Source: Akkermansiaceae bacterium (lineage in GTDB: Bacteria > Verrucomicrobiota > Verrucomicrobiia > Verrucomicrobiales > Akkermansiaceae). From it: a stretch of 33,896 nt of DNA. Position numbers and translations under genes: made by a program. The DNA lies in contig CANHPN010000024.1 of the NCBI GenBank assembly GCA_947462535.1, forward strand, positions 1-33,896. Reading direction: 5' to 3'. Each line of letters starts with the position of its first letter. The stretch's first letter is position 1. Below, piece by piece: positions 15,998 to 24,573 of the stretch. The notes below the pieces were generated by a model. It was not told the DNA's origin, made no database searches, and worked only from the letters and a program-made list of their open reading frames with translations.

Positions 15998-16816
15998 TTA
16001 GAGCGACTTGTGGAGCTTGTCGAAGTCAGAAACCTGGTCGAGGATCACGTCTGCCAACAGTCGTTCAGTTCCGATGGCCGAGCTGTAGAAAAGGGTCTTT
16101 TCGCGCAGGTGATGCGGGTTGTGGCGGAACACCTCGCGCTGGCTGGCGGCGGCTCCGACCTCGTCTTCCATGCCCAGAAGCACCGGAATATCCTGATAGG
16201 AATGGAGTCCGTCCGAGATGAAAAACGGCACGACGACCACGTTCGGCGTGGGTGACATTTTATCCCACTCGGCGATGAAAGGCGGCTCTTCCATATAGGC
16301 GTCGAGCACGGCGGCGTAACCGGCACCTGAGGCAGCGATAAGGTCGGCCTGGTCGCGGATCGCCTTGGTGGAATTCTGGTTCAGGCCGGTGCCGTGACCA
16401 GTGATGATGAGGGTGGTATGGGCCGGATCGACGTCCGGAGCGACTTCCTTGGCGCGCCTCAGGATCAGCTCGGTCATCGAGCGGTGGACGCCGACGGGCA
16501 GGCAGTAGTGGAAGGTTTTTCCGCGGACGACGGTGGTCGGGCCGTTGAGCTGGAGTTCGCGGGGGATGACGTCCTGGGTGAAATAGCCTTCGCTGATGAA
16601 ATCCGGGACCACGTAGATTTCGTCGGAATCGATCATGTAAATGGCCTCGCGCATCGACGGTTCTTCTTTCCAGAAGCAGCAACAGACCTCGGCGAACAGC
16701 CCGCGGCTGCGGATTTCGTCGGCGTGGTCGAAGTAAGGCGTCGAGGAGTCCGGGTTCTCGGTGGAACCGTGACCGACGATGAGAAGGGCGCTGGTTGGCT
16801 TGGGCGCGATGGACAT
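15998..16816 (-). CDS. CbiX/SirB-like sirohydrochlorin chelatase
   Basis: A 272-residue chelatase-superfamily protein. CbiX and SirB insert Co2+ or Fe2+ into sirohydrochlorin. The conserved N-terminal strand LLIVGHGST places the metal-binding His near residue 16. A second repeat begins with TLIITGHGTGLNQNS near residue 140, so two chelatase halves are present, as in two-domain CbiX proteins. The C-terminal half holds VVVVPFFISDGLHSYQDIP, the usual PFFLSxGxH-type motif. The start at 16816 (MSIAPKPTSALL) is preferred; a frame extending 41 codons upstream is basic and non-conserved. It is followed by the DR2241-like Fe-S protein gene. No cobalamin riboswitch is evident upstream. Confidence 0.87.
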   Translation of the reverse strand: MSIAPKPTSALLIVGHGSTENPDSSTPYFDHADEIRSRGLFAEVCCCFWKEEPSMREAIYMIDSDEIYVVPDFISEGYFTQDVIPRELQLNGPTTVVRGKTFHYCLPVGVHRSMTELILRRAKEVAPDVDPAHTTLIITGHGTGLNQNSTKAIRDQADLIAASGAGYAAVLDAYMEEPPFIAEWDKMSPTPNVVVVPFFISDGLHSYQDIPVLLGMEDEVGAAASQREVFRHNPHHLREKTLFYSSAIGTERLLADVILDQVSDFDKLHKSL

Positions 16817-16844
16817 GCGGGGAAATTGGCGAGACTTGGCCGGA

Positions 16845-17069
16845 ATGCAAGGCAGGGAATACGATGAGTGGTTGCCGCCGGGGCGGACGCCGCCGTATCG
16901 GCCGAAGATTTCCCGTGTTGGTGAAACAGTGCGGGCCAAGCTGCGAAATCACTGGCGTGACGCCCTCGTGGTGAGGCTGGAACTGGGTCTGCATCTGATC
17001 TGCTACGATCAATTTCCGGACACGGATGATGAACGAGGTGATCCGGAGCGACTGCGGGAGAATCATTAG
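16845..17069 (+). CDS. possible small hypothetical protein divergent from the chelatase gene
   Basis: A 74-residue frame from ATG at 16845 (MQGREYDEWLPPGRTPPYRP) with a protein-like C-terminal half: LRNHWRDALVVRLELGLHLICYDQF, then an acidic end. No family is recognised. It reads away from the chelatase gene and is followed about 160 bases later by a terminator-like hairpin. The composition is plausible for a small cytoplasmic protein, but nothing confirms translation. Confidence 0.4.
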   Translation: MQGREYDEWLPPGRTPPYRPKISRVGETVRAKLRNHWRDALVVRLELGLHLICYDQFPDTDDERGDPERLRENH

Positions 17070-17514
17070 GGCGGCAAGATCATTCTTTGATCATTCTTTT
17101 GCCCGTGTTCCGTCGAGGAAATTGATAGACGCGGAATACCGAGGGACCAGCCATTCAATCAGGGTGGAACCCTCGGGGTGGGTGCCGGATTTGCGCGCAG
17201 CGACTGTTAGTGAATCCCGGACAAAATAAAAGCGCGCGTTGGAATTCCCCCCGGATCTCTCAACGCGCGCCTTTTTATCTAGCCACCTGCTTGGGCCTGG
17301 CTCGGTTGACGTCCCCCCGGAGATCAACTCGAAACACTTGGCCCGGCTATTGATGGCCGGAGTTTTGACGAGGCAAACCTCGTGCAGAACGGCCACGAAG
17401 CTAAATGATGATTAGGGGATGGAAAGTAAATTTTTCCCGAAATCGGTGTATTTATTCATTGAGCGGTCAAAACAGGGCTTGGGCGGCGCGGCTTGCGTCT
17501 CATCGCCGTCGTTG
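17070..17514. other. 445-base non-coding gap
   Basis: Between the small frame ending at 17069 and the HAD end of the glycosyltransferase gene I see a tandem duplication GATCATTCTTT/GATCATTCTTTT at 17078-17100, the hairpin described separately, and CCCCCCGG at two places (about 17247 and 17313). A 101-residue minus-strand frame crosses the hairpin but has no protein-like features, so I do not call it. A small RNA ending at the hairpin is possible. Confidence 0.4.
17232..17276 (+). terminator. terminator-like hairpin with T-run
   Basis: GCGCGCGTTG (17232-17241) pairs perfectly with CAACGCGCGC (17261-17270), with a 19-base loop, followed by CTTTTT. Preceding AAAATAAAA would allow weaker function on the other strand. 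It ends transcripts from the left (possibly the small 16845-17069 frame) or a non-coding RNA. Confidence 0.7.
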
Positions 17515-19719
17515 TCAGAAGAGGGCGATCAGCTCGGACCAGTGTTGGAAGGTGTGATCGGGTTGGCATTCGCCGGGGCGGCGGGAGTCGGGGTGGCCGG
17601 TGAAGAGCGCGGTCTGGAAACCCGCTGCGGCGGCGGGGATGATGTCTTGCAGCGGGTCGTTGCCGATGAAGAGCGTCTCCGCAGAAGTGATGCCGCGGCC
17701 GACGAGGCGGTCGCTTAGCATCTGGAACAGCTCGGGCGCGGGCTTGGCGATGCCATGCTGATAGGAAAGCAGGGTGAGCTCGGGCGCGAAGAGCTCGGCG
17801 ACGCCGCCGAGCGAGGCGAGGGTGTTGGACTGGGCGTTGGATAGGAGGCCGAGCGAGATACCGGAGCGGGAGAGTCGCTGGATGAAACTCTCCGCTCCGG
17901 GCATGGGCGTGGCCGGATGCCATGCGGCTTCGAGGGCCTCGACGAGCGGGCTGGTGTCGGTGCCGGGTTCGAGTGATAGAATTTCCCGCCAGAGGGCGCG
18001 GAGATCCACCTCGGGGAAGGGGACTCCGGCGGCGGAGTGGTGGCGGAGGACTGCGGCGTGGAGATCGGTACTGGGAGAAACCGGCGGCACGTGGCCTAAT
18101 TGACGGAGGATTTCGCGGAGAAAAGGATCTGCGAGCGGATCGGGTTTTACGCCGCCGGGTGGGGCGACGAGCAGGGTGCCGTAGATGTCGAAAATAACGG
18201 CGCGGTAGGATTTGGGCGGCCCGGCGGCGGGCTTCAACGACGAGAGGAGGAAGTGAAACGATCCGGGAGCGAGGTGGGCCGTTAGGATTTCACCGGCGGG
18301 CAGATGGCGGACGGGGTCGGTCGGCTGGCTGGCGAGCTGGGCGTAAAGGGCGATGAGGGATTTCTGATACTCGGCTGGAGAATAAGGCGCGAGCTGGGCG
18401 GGAGTGGCGGTGGGCGTGCGGTCCGCGATGACGGCGGCGAGCCAGTCCTCGGCGGGCTGGGTTTCGCCATCAATTTCGATGAGGAGGATGCGGCGGTTGG
18501 CGGGGTCGGCGAGGCGCTCGATGATTCCCTGCTGGAGGGGTTCCGGGAGGTTTCCGAAGTCGAGATAGCCGTCGCGGACGAGTGCGGCGAGCGTGGCGTC
18601 GATGGTTTCCTGGGAGAGCGGGCGGCGGTAGTCGCGGTAATTTCTCTCCAGATCGGTGGTGAGGTGGTCGCGGAGGATCGGCAGATCGCTCCAATCGACG
18701 GAAACTAGTAGACGGTCGTAGAGGCGGCCGGCGCGGATCCCATGTGCGGCATGTTCTGCGGCGAGGTGCGGGAGATTTCTGCCGATGAGCGGCTTGCCGA
18801 GCGCGGCGGCTTCGAGGAAGGGCAGGCCAAAGCCTTCGGAGACGGAGGTGGTGACGATGTGGCTGGCATGGGCGAGCCAGGACTCGAAAGTGGTGGCGGC
18901 CCCGGCGGCGGGGGCGAAGCGATCGACGACGTTAAACTCGATGGGCAGTCGGTGCTTGCAGGTGAATTTCCGCCACGTTTCGTGGACGGGCAGCGCGGCG
19001 GGGTCGCGCGGCGCGCGGCTGACGGCGACGCGGGTGCCCGGGGGGGCAAGCGCGGAGAGGAGGACGAGTTCGCCGAGGTTTTTCCGGCGGATGCCGCGGA
19101 TGGGTGCGAAGAGAATGGGGGACCTTGGGGCGGTTAGCGGTGAGCTTGGAGTGGTGACGGGGTTGGGGAGCAGGCCGGCGTTTTCCGGTGGGAGGCCGGC
19201 GGCGGTGAAGATCCGTAGGTCGCGGGAATTGATGAAAGCGTAGCGGATACGGGGCGAGAATGGATAGAGCGTCCGGCAGTTCGCGATGAGCTGATAGTTC
19301 GCGGGGCGGCCTTGCTCGGCGAGGTCGTGGATTTGGAGGACGAGGCGCTCGCCTTCCCGGGCAAGGCGGGCGATGACGTAGGGAATGAGGCAGTTTTTCC
19401 CGAGCGAGTGATTGTGAAAATGCCAGATGTCGGGCGGGCCGCCGAGGGATTCGGTGGCGGCGGCGCGGAGGGACTCGGTTAGAATCTCGACGGTGAGCGC
19501 GCCGGGGGCGGTGAGGTAGCCGAGACCGGGGATGTGGCGGTGCTCCGGGCGATACGCCCGGACAACGGTCTGGGTCGAGACGCCCCAGCCGCTTGGCTGC
19601 GGGTCGCCGGTGAGGATGGCGTGCTTGATGCCGGCGGCAGTTAGGGCTTGCGAGGCGGACTCGATGACTCGGGTGACGCCGCCCGGGCCGAGGTGATAGT
19701 GGACGATGGCGACGTTCAT
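17515..19719 (-). CDS. fusion of a GT-B glycosyltransferase and a HAD-family hydrolase
   Basis: A 734-residue two-domain protein. Residues 1-~400 form a GT-B-fold glycosyltransferase (GT4-like): the N-terminal HYHLGPGGVTRVIESASQAL strand-loop-helix, FAPIRGIRRKNLGELVLLSA, and the donor-site SEGFGLPFLEAAALGKP near residues 297-312. Residues ~505-734 form a haloacid-dehalogenase-type hydrolase: motif I FDIYGTLL near 510 with the nucleophilic Asp (second position Tyr, as in DxYGT-type dehalogenases), motif II LLSNAQSN, a Lys in KPAPELF, and GNDPLQDI near 685. The start at 19719 overlaps the stop of the acetyltransferase gene by four bases (ATGA), indicating coupled translation. A frame extending further upstream is arginine-rich and out of family. 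Substrates are unknown. Confidence 0.85.
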   Translation of the reverse strand: MNVAIVHYHLGPGGVTRVIESASQALTAAGIKHAILTGDPQPSGWGVSTQTVVRAYRPEHRHIPGLGYLTAPGALTVEILTESLRAAATESLGGPPDIWHFHNHSLGKNCLIPYVIARLAREGERLVLQIHDLAEQGRPANYQLIANCRTLYPFSPRIRYAFINSRDLRIFTAAGLPPENAGLLPNPVTTPSSPLTAPRSPILFAPIRGIRRKNLGELVLLSALAPPGTRVAVSRAPRDPAALPVHETWRKFTCKHRLPIEFNVVDRFAPAAGAATTFESWLAHASHIVTTSVSEGFGLPFLEAAALGKPLIGRNLPHLAAEHAAHGIRAGRLYDRLLVSVDWSDLPILRDHLTTDLERNYRDYRRPLSQETIDATLAALVRDGYLDFGNLPEPLQQGIIERLADPANRRILLIEIDGETQPAEDWLAAVIADRTPTATPAQLAPYSPAEYQKSLIALYAQLASQPTDPVRHLPAGEILTAHLAPGSFHFLLSSLKPAAGPPKSYRAVIFDIYGTLLVAPPGGVKPDPLADPFLREILRQLGHVPPVSPSTDLHAAVLRHHSAAGVPFPEVDLRALWREILSLEPGTDTSPLVEALEAAWHPATPMPGAESFIQRLSRSGISLGLLSNAQSNTLASLGGVAELFAPELTLLSYQHGIAKPAPELFQMLSDRLVGRGITSAETLFIGNDPLQDIIPAAAAGFQTALFTGHPDSRRPGECQPDHTFQHWSELIALF

Positions 19720-20168
19720 GGGGCAGCTTTCCAATCGCCGACGGGCTTGGCGAAATGGAAGCCCCAGATTTCGAAGCCGAGCCGGTGATAGAGGCGGTGC
19801 GACGGATGGTTCGCCGTGTAGCTGTCGAGCACGACGATGTTGCAGTGGCGCTTGCGGGCGAGCGCTTCGAGATGGCGGATCAGCAGGCTGCCGACGCCGG
19901 CGGAGCGTCGCTCGGGAGCGACGACGAGGTTGTCGATTTCCAAATAGCGGCCGCACCAGATCTTGGTGGCGATCCAGGCACCGGCGACGCCGACGAGCGT
20001 GTCGCCGCCGAACGCGCCGAAGAGCTGGTAGTGGGCATGATCCGTTAGCAACGCGTGGAGGCGCTCGACGATGATCTCCGCGGGGGTCTCCGGATTCAAT
20101 AAGGCCAGCAACGCCGCTGCGGCGGGAAGCTCGGCAGCAGGGAGAGGCTCGATCCGGATGGTTTCCAT
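19716..20168 (-). CDS. GNAT-family N-acetyltransferase
   Basis: A 150-residue GCN5-related acetyltransferase, transferring acetyl from acetyl-CoA to an amine. The core strand YLEIDNLVVAPERRSAGVGSLLIRHLE contains the R-x-x-G-x-G/A-type CoA pyrophosphate loop (RRSAGVG). The C-terminal VVLDSYTANHPSHRLYHRLGFEI ends with the usual YxxxGF element. The substrate is unknown. It is the middle gene of a tight minus-strand operon: 14 bases after the M16 protease stop, and overlapping the glycosyltransferase-HAD gene by four bases. Confidence 0.9.
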   Translation of the reverse strand: METIRIEPLPAAELPAAAALLALLNPETPAEIIVERLHALLTDHAHYQLFGAFGGDTLVGVAGAWIATKIWCGRYLEIDNLVVAPERRSAGVGSLLIRHLEALARKRHCNIVVLDSYTANHPSHRLYHRLGFEIWGFHFAKPVGDWKAAP

Positions 20169-20182
20169 GGCTGCGGGTGAAT

Positions 20183-23116
20183 TCAGTCCGCGGGTTTGAT
20201 GGAGATTAGCAGCGCGTTTTCCGCCTTGAAGTATTTTTTGGCGAGTGCGTTGATTTCCGCTAGGGTGATCGAGCGGTAGTCGGCGTCGCGGCTGCGGGCG
20301 AGTTCGAGGCGCTTGGGATCGGACTGGGATTGGCTCATGACGGTGCCGAGCCAGTAGCTGTTATCGCGGAGTGATTTTTCGAGCTGGCCTAGCGTGGGCT
20401 TGAGCGCGCGGTCGAGTTCGTCGGCGGTGGCACCGGTGCTGGCGAAACTATCAGCGAGGTCGCGCATGGTCTTGAGGAGGAGCTCGAGGTCCTCGGGCTT
20501 GCCGACGCTCTCGCCGATAATGTAGCCGATGCCTTCGAGGGCGTCGGAGCCGGACGCCCCGGCGTTAGGGCTGTAGGAGGCTCCGAGCTTCTCGCGGATT
20601 TCCTCGCGAAGCCGGTCGCCGTAGATGTCGCCGAGGAGGTTGAGGCGGCGGAACTCCTTCTGGTTTCCGCGGACGCCGACGGTCTTCCAGAGGGTGGTGG
20701 CGACGCCCTGGGAGATTTTCGATTCGTAGGTGAACGTCTTGGCGGCGGGAGCGTTAGGAAACCGGATCTTGCGTGCTCCCGGCAGAGAGGCTGCGGCGGG
20801 AGCGCGCGAGGGCAGCGCGCCGAGCGTGGCGAGGAGATCGGGCAGGATTTTGTCGGTTTCGAAATCACCGACGATCGTCAGTTCGAGGTAGCCCTTGGTG
20901 AGCTCCGGGGTGAGCCACTTTTTCGCATCCGCAATGGTGTAGGAGGAGAGCTTCTCGGCGGGGGCGATGGTGAAGCGGGAGTCGCCGCCATGGAGCCAGG
21001 CCTCCATTTCCTGTTGGGGGCCGGCGGTCGTGTGTTTGATCTGTTGATAGATCATCGGGACCGCCTTCTGGAATTGCCAGAGCGCCTCGTCGCGGTAGCC
21101 GGGGTCTGTCAGCGAGGCGCACATGAGCTGGATCTGGGTGGTGAAATCCGCGGGGGTGGTGGTGCCGCCGAGGGTGAACGCGTCGTCGCCGATCGCGAGC
21201 GAGGAGCCGACGTTTTTACCCGCCAGAATCTGTTGGAGGTCGTCGTTGCTGTGCTTGCCTAGGCCGCCGCCTTCGAAGACCGCGGTGGCGAAGACATCGA
21301 GCATGGGCATGTCCTTGGGCTGGGTGAGCTTGCCGGAGCCGACGCGGGCGAGCAGGCGGATTTTGCCTTTCTCGAAATCCGTCGGTTTGAGATTGACCCG
21401 CACCTGGTTGGAAAGCACGAGATGGGTGATCCCGAGATCCCTCACTTCCTTGCGTGAAATCACCGTGCCGGGCTTGCCGAAGTCCGTGTAATCGAAGGCC
21501 TGGATGGCACGCAGAACGGGTGCCTCCACCGGCTTCCCGCGGGATTCCTCGAACAACGCGGCGAGCTCATTTTCGGCGCTCTCCGGCTTCTCCTTGGTGG
21601 TTAGTATCAGGTGGTGGCCGGAAGCCTCCCAGAATTTCGCGAGCGCCTGGTGGCAGGCGGCGACGTCGATGGCGGCGAGCGTGCTAGCGACCACTTCAAG
21701 GTCGGTGGCCGGGTCGGAAAAGACAGTGTTGTCGTTGATGGATTTGGCGAGAACCGTGGCGATGCCCTCGGATTTGCGGGTGGTCTTTTGCTTCACCTGC
21801 TGCTGATAGGCGTTGAGGAGGTTGGACTTGGCCTCGGCGAGCTCGGCGTCGGTGAAGCCGTGATTGATGGCGCGGCGGAATTCCTGTTCAAGGATCGGCA
21901 CGGCCTCCTGCCAGCGGTCATCGGCGGCGGTGACGTCGATGGAGCCGATATCGAGGTAATTGAAGAGCGTCCTGTTGGAGGCGGAGCCGGAAGTGATGGC
22001 AGAGCCCTGGATTTTTGAAAGCCGGTCGAAGCGGCGGCTGATGATCGAGTGGGCGATGTCCAGCGGCATGCGTTCGCCGCGGGTCGCCGCCGTGTCTGGT
22101 TTCTCGACGTAGGGCCGGACGAGCAGCAGCGATACGTCTGTGGAGGCGACCTCCTTATCGACGAAAACCCCGGTTTCAAGGCCTTCCGGCTGCTTGATCG
22201 GGCCCAGATCGGGATTTTTTCCGGGATTCTCCGGATTGCTCATCGAGGCGAACGTCCTCTCGATCTTGCCTTGGATTTCCTTCGGATCTATATCGCCGAC
22301 AACAATGAAAGTCATGCGCTCCGGCGTGTAGAAGCGGGTATAAAGGTCCAGAAATCGCTCACGCGGCGCGGACTTGATGACCTCCTCGGTGCCGATCGGA
22401 AAGCGTCGGCTGACGAGCGAATCGGGTAACAGTTCGGCGAACTGCTGTTCCATCAGACGGGTGTTGACGGAATCCCGGCTCATTTTCTCCGACAAAATCA
22501 CGCCACGCTCCCTGTCGATTTCCTCGGGTGCGAGCAGCGCCCCGTCGCCGAAGTCGCGCATCACGGTGAACCCGAGTTTCATCGTGTCCTCCGATAGATC
22601 CGGCAGATCGAGCATGTAAACCGTCTCGTCGAACGAGGTGTAGGCATTCGCGTGGGCGCCGAAAGAAATTCCTAACCGCTGCATCTTCGGGATGAGATCG
22701 GCAGCCGTGTAATTCTTGGAACCGTTGAACACCATGTGTTCCAGGAAATGGGCGAGGCCCAGCTGGTCATCCGCCTCCATCAGCGATCCGGCGGCGATGT
22801 GGAGCCGGAGCGAGACCCGCTTCGGCGGCTCGGAATTCGGATAGATAATGTAGCGCAAGCCGTTGTGCAGAGTCCCGAACGTCGCGCCGGAATCGGGGGC
22901 GATGTCCGAGGAAGCCTGCGGCCAAGGGCGTGGTGTCACCTTGGCGGCTGCGGTGTCCGGCTGGGTCGGGAGTGGTGGCGGCGGGGGGGCGGGTGCCGAA
23001 GCCGTCCCGACGACCGGCGAAGAGACAGCGACGGGCGGCTTGGGCGATCGCAGCGAAAGGATCCCTGCCGTGACAGCGAGGATGAGGACGAGGATAAGCG
23101 GCGTGGCTTTCTGCAT
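20183..23116 (-). CDS. M16-family zinc metalloprotease (insulinase/PqqL type)
   Basis: A 977-residue pitrilysin-type metalloprotease. The inverted zinc motif HFLEHMVFNG is near residue 123, and the third zinc ligand Glu lies in the downstream EIDRERGVILSEKM helix. Two tandem M16 units of about 430 residues follow, the second (from about residue 530) lacking the zinc motif, as expected. The start MQKATPLILVLILAVTAG gives a hydrophobic signal or anchor segment, then a proline-rich linker, so the enzyme is periplasmic. A start 20 codons upstream would place charged residues before the signal. The family degrades small peptides; the substrate here is unknown. First gene of an operon with the GNAT and glycosyltransferase-HAD genes. 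Confidence 0.93.
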   Translation of the reverse strand: MQKATPLILVLILAVTAGILSLRSPKPPVAVSSPVVGTASAPAPPPPPLPTQPDTAAAKVTPRPWPQASSDIAPDSGATFGTLHNGLRYIIYPNSEPPKRVSLRLHIAAGSLMEADDQLGLAHFLEHMVFNGSKNYTAADLIPKMQRLGISFGAHANAYTSFDETVYMLDLPDLSEDTMKLGFTVMRDFGDGALLAPEEIDRERGVILSEKMSRDSVNTRLMEQQFAELLPDSLVSRRFPIGTEEVIKSAPRERFLDLYTRFYTPERMTFIVVGDIDPKEIQGKIERTFASMSNPENPGKNPDLGPIKQPEGLETGVFVDKEVASTDVSLLLVRPYVEKPDTAATRGERMPLDIAHSIISRRFDRLSKIQGSAITSGSASNRTLFNYLDIGSIDVTAADDRWQEAVPILEQEFRRAINHGFTDAELAEAKSNLLNAYQQQVKQKTTRKSEGIATVLAKSINDNTVFSDPATDLEVVASTLAAIDVAACHQALAKFWEASGHHLILTTKEKPESAENELAALFEESRGKPVEAPVLRAIQAFDYTDFGKPGTVISRKEVRDLGITHLVLSNQVRVNLKPTDFEKGKIRLLARVGSGKLTQPKDMPMLDVFATAVFEGGGLGKHSNDDLQQILAGKNVGSSLAIGDDAFTLGGTTTPADFTTQIQLMCASLTDPGYRDEALWQFQKAVPMIYQQIKHTTAGPQQEMEAWLHGGDSRFTIAPAEKLSSYTIADAKKWLTPELTKGYLELTIVGDFETDKILPDLLATLGALPSRAPAAASLPGARKIRFPNAPAAKTFTYESKISQGVATTLWKTVGVRGNQKEFRRLNLLGDIYGDRLREEIREKLGASYSPNAGASGSDALEGIGYIIGESVGKPEDLELLLKTMRDLADSFASTGATADELDRALKPTLGQLEKSLRDNSYWLGTVMSQSQSDPKRLELARSRDADYRSITLAEINALAKKYFKAENALLISIKPAD

Positions 23117-23266
23117 GCCCGTAAGGTGGTTGACGGCAAGCGGGTTTGGCAACGCCGAAAACCGCAGGATCGCCATGGCTTGGGCCGGATTTTTAAAACT
23201 TTTCGAAAACGGGGTTGCAATCCCGTGGGGCGCATGGTGTTTTTCCTGCGGAGCAATCGTTGATGT

Positions 23267-23353
23267 GCGCGCGTGGCGGAATTGGTAGACGCGCTAGATT
23301 CAGGTTCTAGTGGGGGCAACCCTGTTCAGGTTCGAGTCCTGTCGCGCGCACCA
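23267..23353 (+). tRNA. tRNA-Leu (anticodon CAG)
   Basis: An 87-base class II tRNA: acceptor GCGCGCG (23267-23273) pairs with CGCGCGC (23343-23349), then discriminator A and an encoded CCA. The D-arm is GGCGGAATTGGTAGACGC, the anticodon loop TTCAGGT with anticodon CAG, followed by a variable arm and the T-loop GGTTCGAGTCC. It reads CTG leucine codons. An integrase remnant starts 70 bases downstream, so its 3' end is the probable attachment site of the island to its right. Confidence 0.95.
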
Positions 23354-23423
23354 TTTCATTCTCAATGGGTTACAGGGCCGAGTCCCTAGCCGGTTGACAG
23401 CCCCCACTACCCCATGAACGAGG

Positions 23424-24065
23424 GTGGTGACAAAATTGGTGACAAATGACGGATCGGACTCTGCAATCCGCTCAAAGACAAAGCGTCCCAGAGGCAGGAA
23501 GAAACAAGGTCCGTTTCTCAAGGTGAAAGCCGGGTCTGCCGTGGTGCCGATCTATCAGACTGAATCCAAGGGGCGGGTTCGCTACACGCTGAGTTTCTAT
23601 CGGGACGGGCGGAGAGAGCGCAAGGTCTTCAATACCCTGGAGGACACTAAAAGGGAGGCGCTCTTCGTGGCGCAGCGAATTCAGGTCGGAATGCAGCACG
23701 TCACTGATCTCAAGCCGCACGAGCGAGACAGCTTCAAGGCGGCGGAGGCCATGCTCCAGAAATCCGGCATTCCATTGGTCGCCGCCGTGGAGGACTACCT
23801 CCGCGCTCGAGATCTGGCCGGAACGGAATCGCTCGCCGCAATGGCCTCCGAGTATGGCCAGCACTTCAAGAAGGTGGACGAGAACCTGACCAGAGATGCC
23901 GACTCCCGGATTCCGGGCAACTGCGTGATTTTGTCGGGATTCAAATCTAAACGTAATTCGCGACAGAATTTCTCGAAATTCCACACGGATTCCACACAAA
24001 CGGCCCGTAAACAGCGCGAAGTAGTGCAAGGACGGGTGAAACCACGAACGCAAATATCCCTATAA
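23424..24065 (+). pseudogene. N-terminal remnant of a tyrosine recombinase (integrase)
   Basis: The first ~155 residues look like the start of an integrase of a type common in Verrucomicrobiota. A basic N-terminus (KRPRGRKKQGPF) and an arm-binding-like segment VVPIYQTESKGRVRYTLSFY lead into an EALFVAQRIQVGM helix and a core-binding-like part (VAAVEDYLRARDLAGTESL). Complete enzymes are usually about 400-450 residues with R-H-R-Y catalytic residues. Here family resemblance stops near FKKV (about 23885), and the remaining frame to 24065 is unrelated and runs into the inverted repeat. The catalytic domain is absent. The GTG start at 23424 follows the tRNA-Leu gene, so this is the broken integrase of an element that used the tRNA 3' end. 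Confidence 0.8.
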
Positions 24066-24318
24066 AATCAAGGAATCGCGCACAACCTACTCAGAGTCAA
24101 CAAGATGGCGGATCGGCAGGGAACCCTGCCGAGAACGCGCTACTGTATTGCTGCATTGGTATTTGTGCGTTGGTGGTTTGACCGGGCGACGCTGAGTGCG
24201 AAGCCATGAACGGCCATTTTGTGTGAAATCCGTGTGGAACCCGTGGAATTCTGTCGCGGATTTCGAGGGGAGTTGGAACCCAAGCAGTCAACTCCGCTTT
24301 TCCGGGAATCCGGTTCCG
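23901..24318. repeat. imperfect inverted repeat with ~160-base arms and central hairpin
   Basis: Arm 1 (about 23901-24056) and arm 2 (about 24158-24318, reversed) match imperfectly along their length. Shared blocks include CGGATTCC(C)GG, CGCGACAGAATT, TCCACACGGATT, CACACAAA and GTGAAACCACGAACGCAAAT (arm 2 reads GTCAAACCACCAACGCACAA). Between them lies a hairpin CGGCAGGG-AA-CCCTGCCG at 24114-24131. The blocks also match the region upstream of the second integrase fragment (33710-33742), so each arm looks like an integrase upstream region rather than a transposon end. Confidence 0.7.
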
Positions 24319-24373
24319 GGCGTGGCTTGTCAGGTTCTTCTCCATCCATCCCACGTGTGCCAGATTCGTGCCG

Positions 24374-24547
24374 TCAATCAAGGGCGAATTGGTTCAGATC
24401 ATGTGTCATTTTCGAATCTTCCGCGAAAGGCCAATAGTTTTGGAACTCCTTTGCGTCTTTCAATTCGGGGTCGTGGATGTCTCGCCATCGGACCTGGAAA
24501 TGTGCGTTCTCCCGTTCTGGGTTTCCACTTTCATTTTCGGCCAAGAC
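24374..24547 (-). pseudogene. decayed fragment of an unrecognised protein-coding gene
   Basis: On the minus strand the frame ending with TGA at 24374-24376 encodes 57 codons of strongly protein-like sequence, including AHFQVRWRDIHDPELKDAKE and FQNYWPFAEDSKMTHDLNQF. It has no start codon before the upstream stop at 24548-24550 and no recognised family. It lies between the inverted repeat and the lipoprotein gene, so it is probably the C-terminal end of a gene lost during rearrangement, perhaps another RHS-associated or cargo gene. Confidence 0.4.
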
Positions 24548-24573
24548 TTATCGAGCTTCGGCCATCTGAGATT

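Noticed and set aside
17091-17396. 101-residue minus-strand frame in the non-coding gap
   Set aside because: It runs straight through a terminator-like hairpin and has no protein-like pattern or recognised motif.
23424-24065. Intact integrase gene next to the tRNA
   Set aside because: The frame is 213 residues and lacks the catalytic domain with the R-H-R-Y residues; similarity to the integrase type stops near residue 155.
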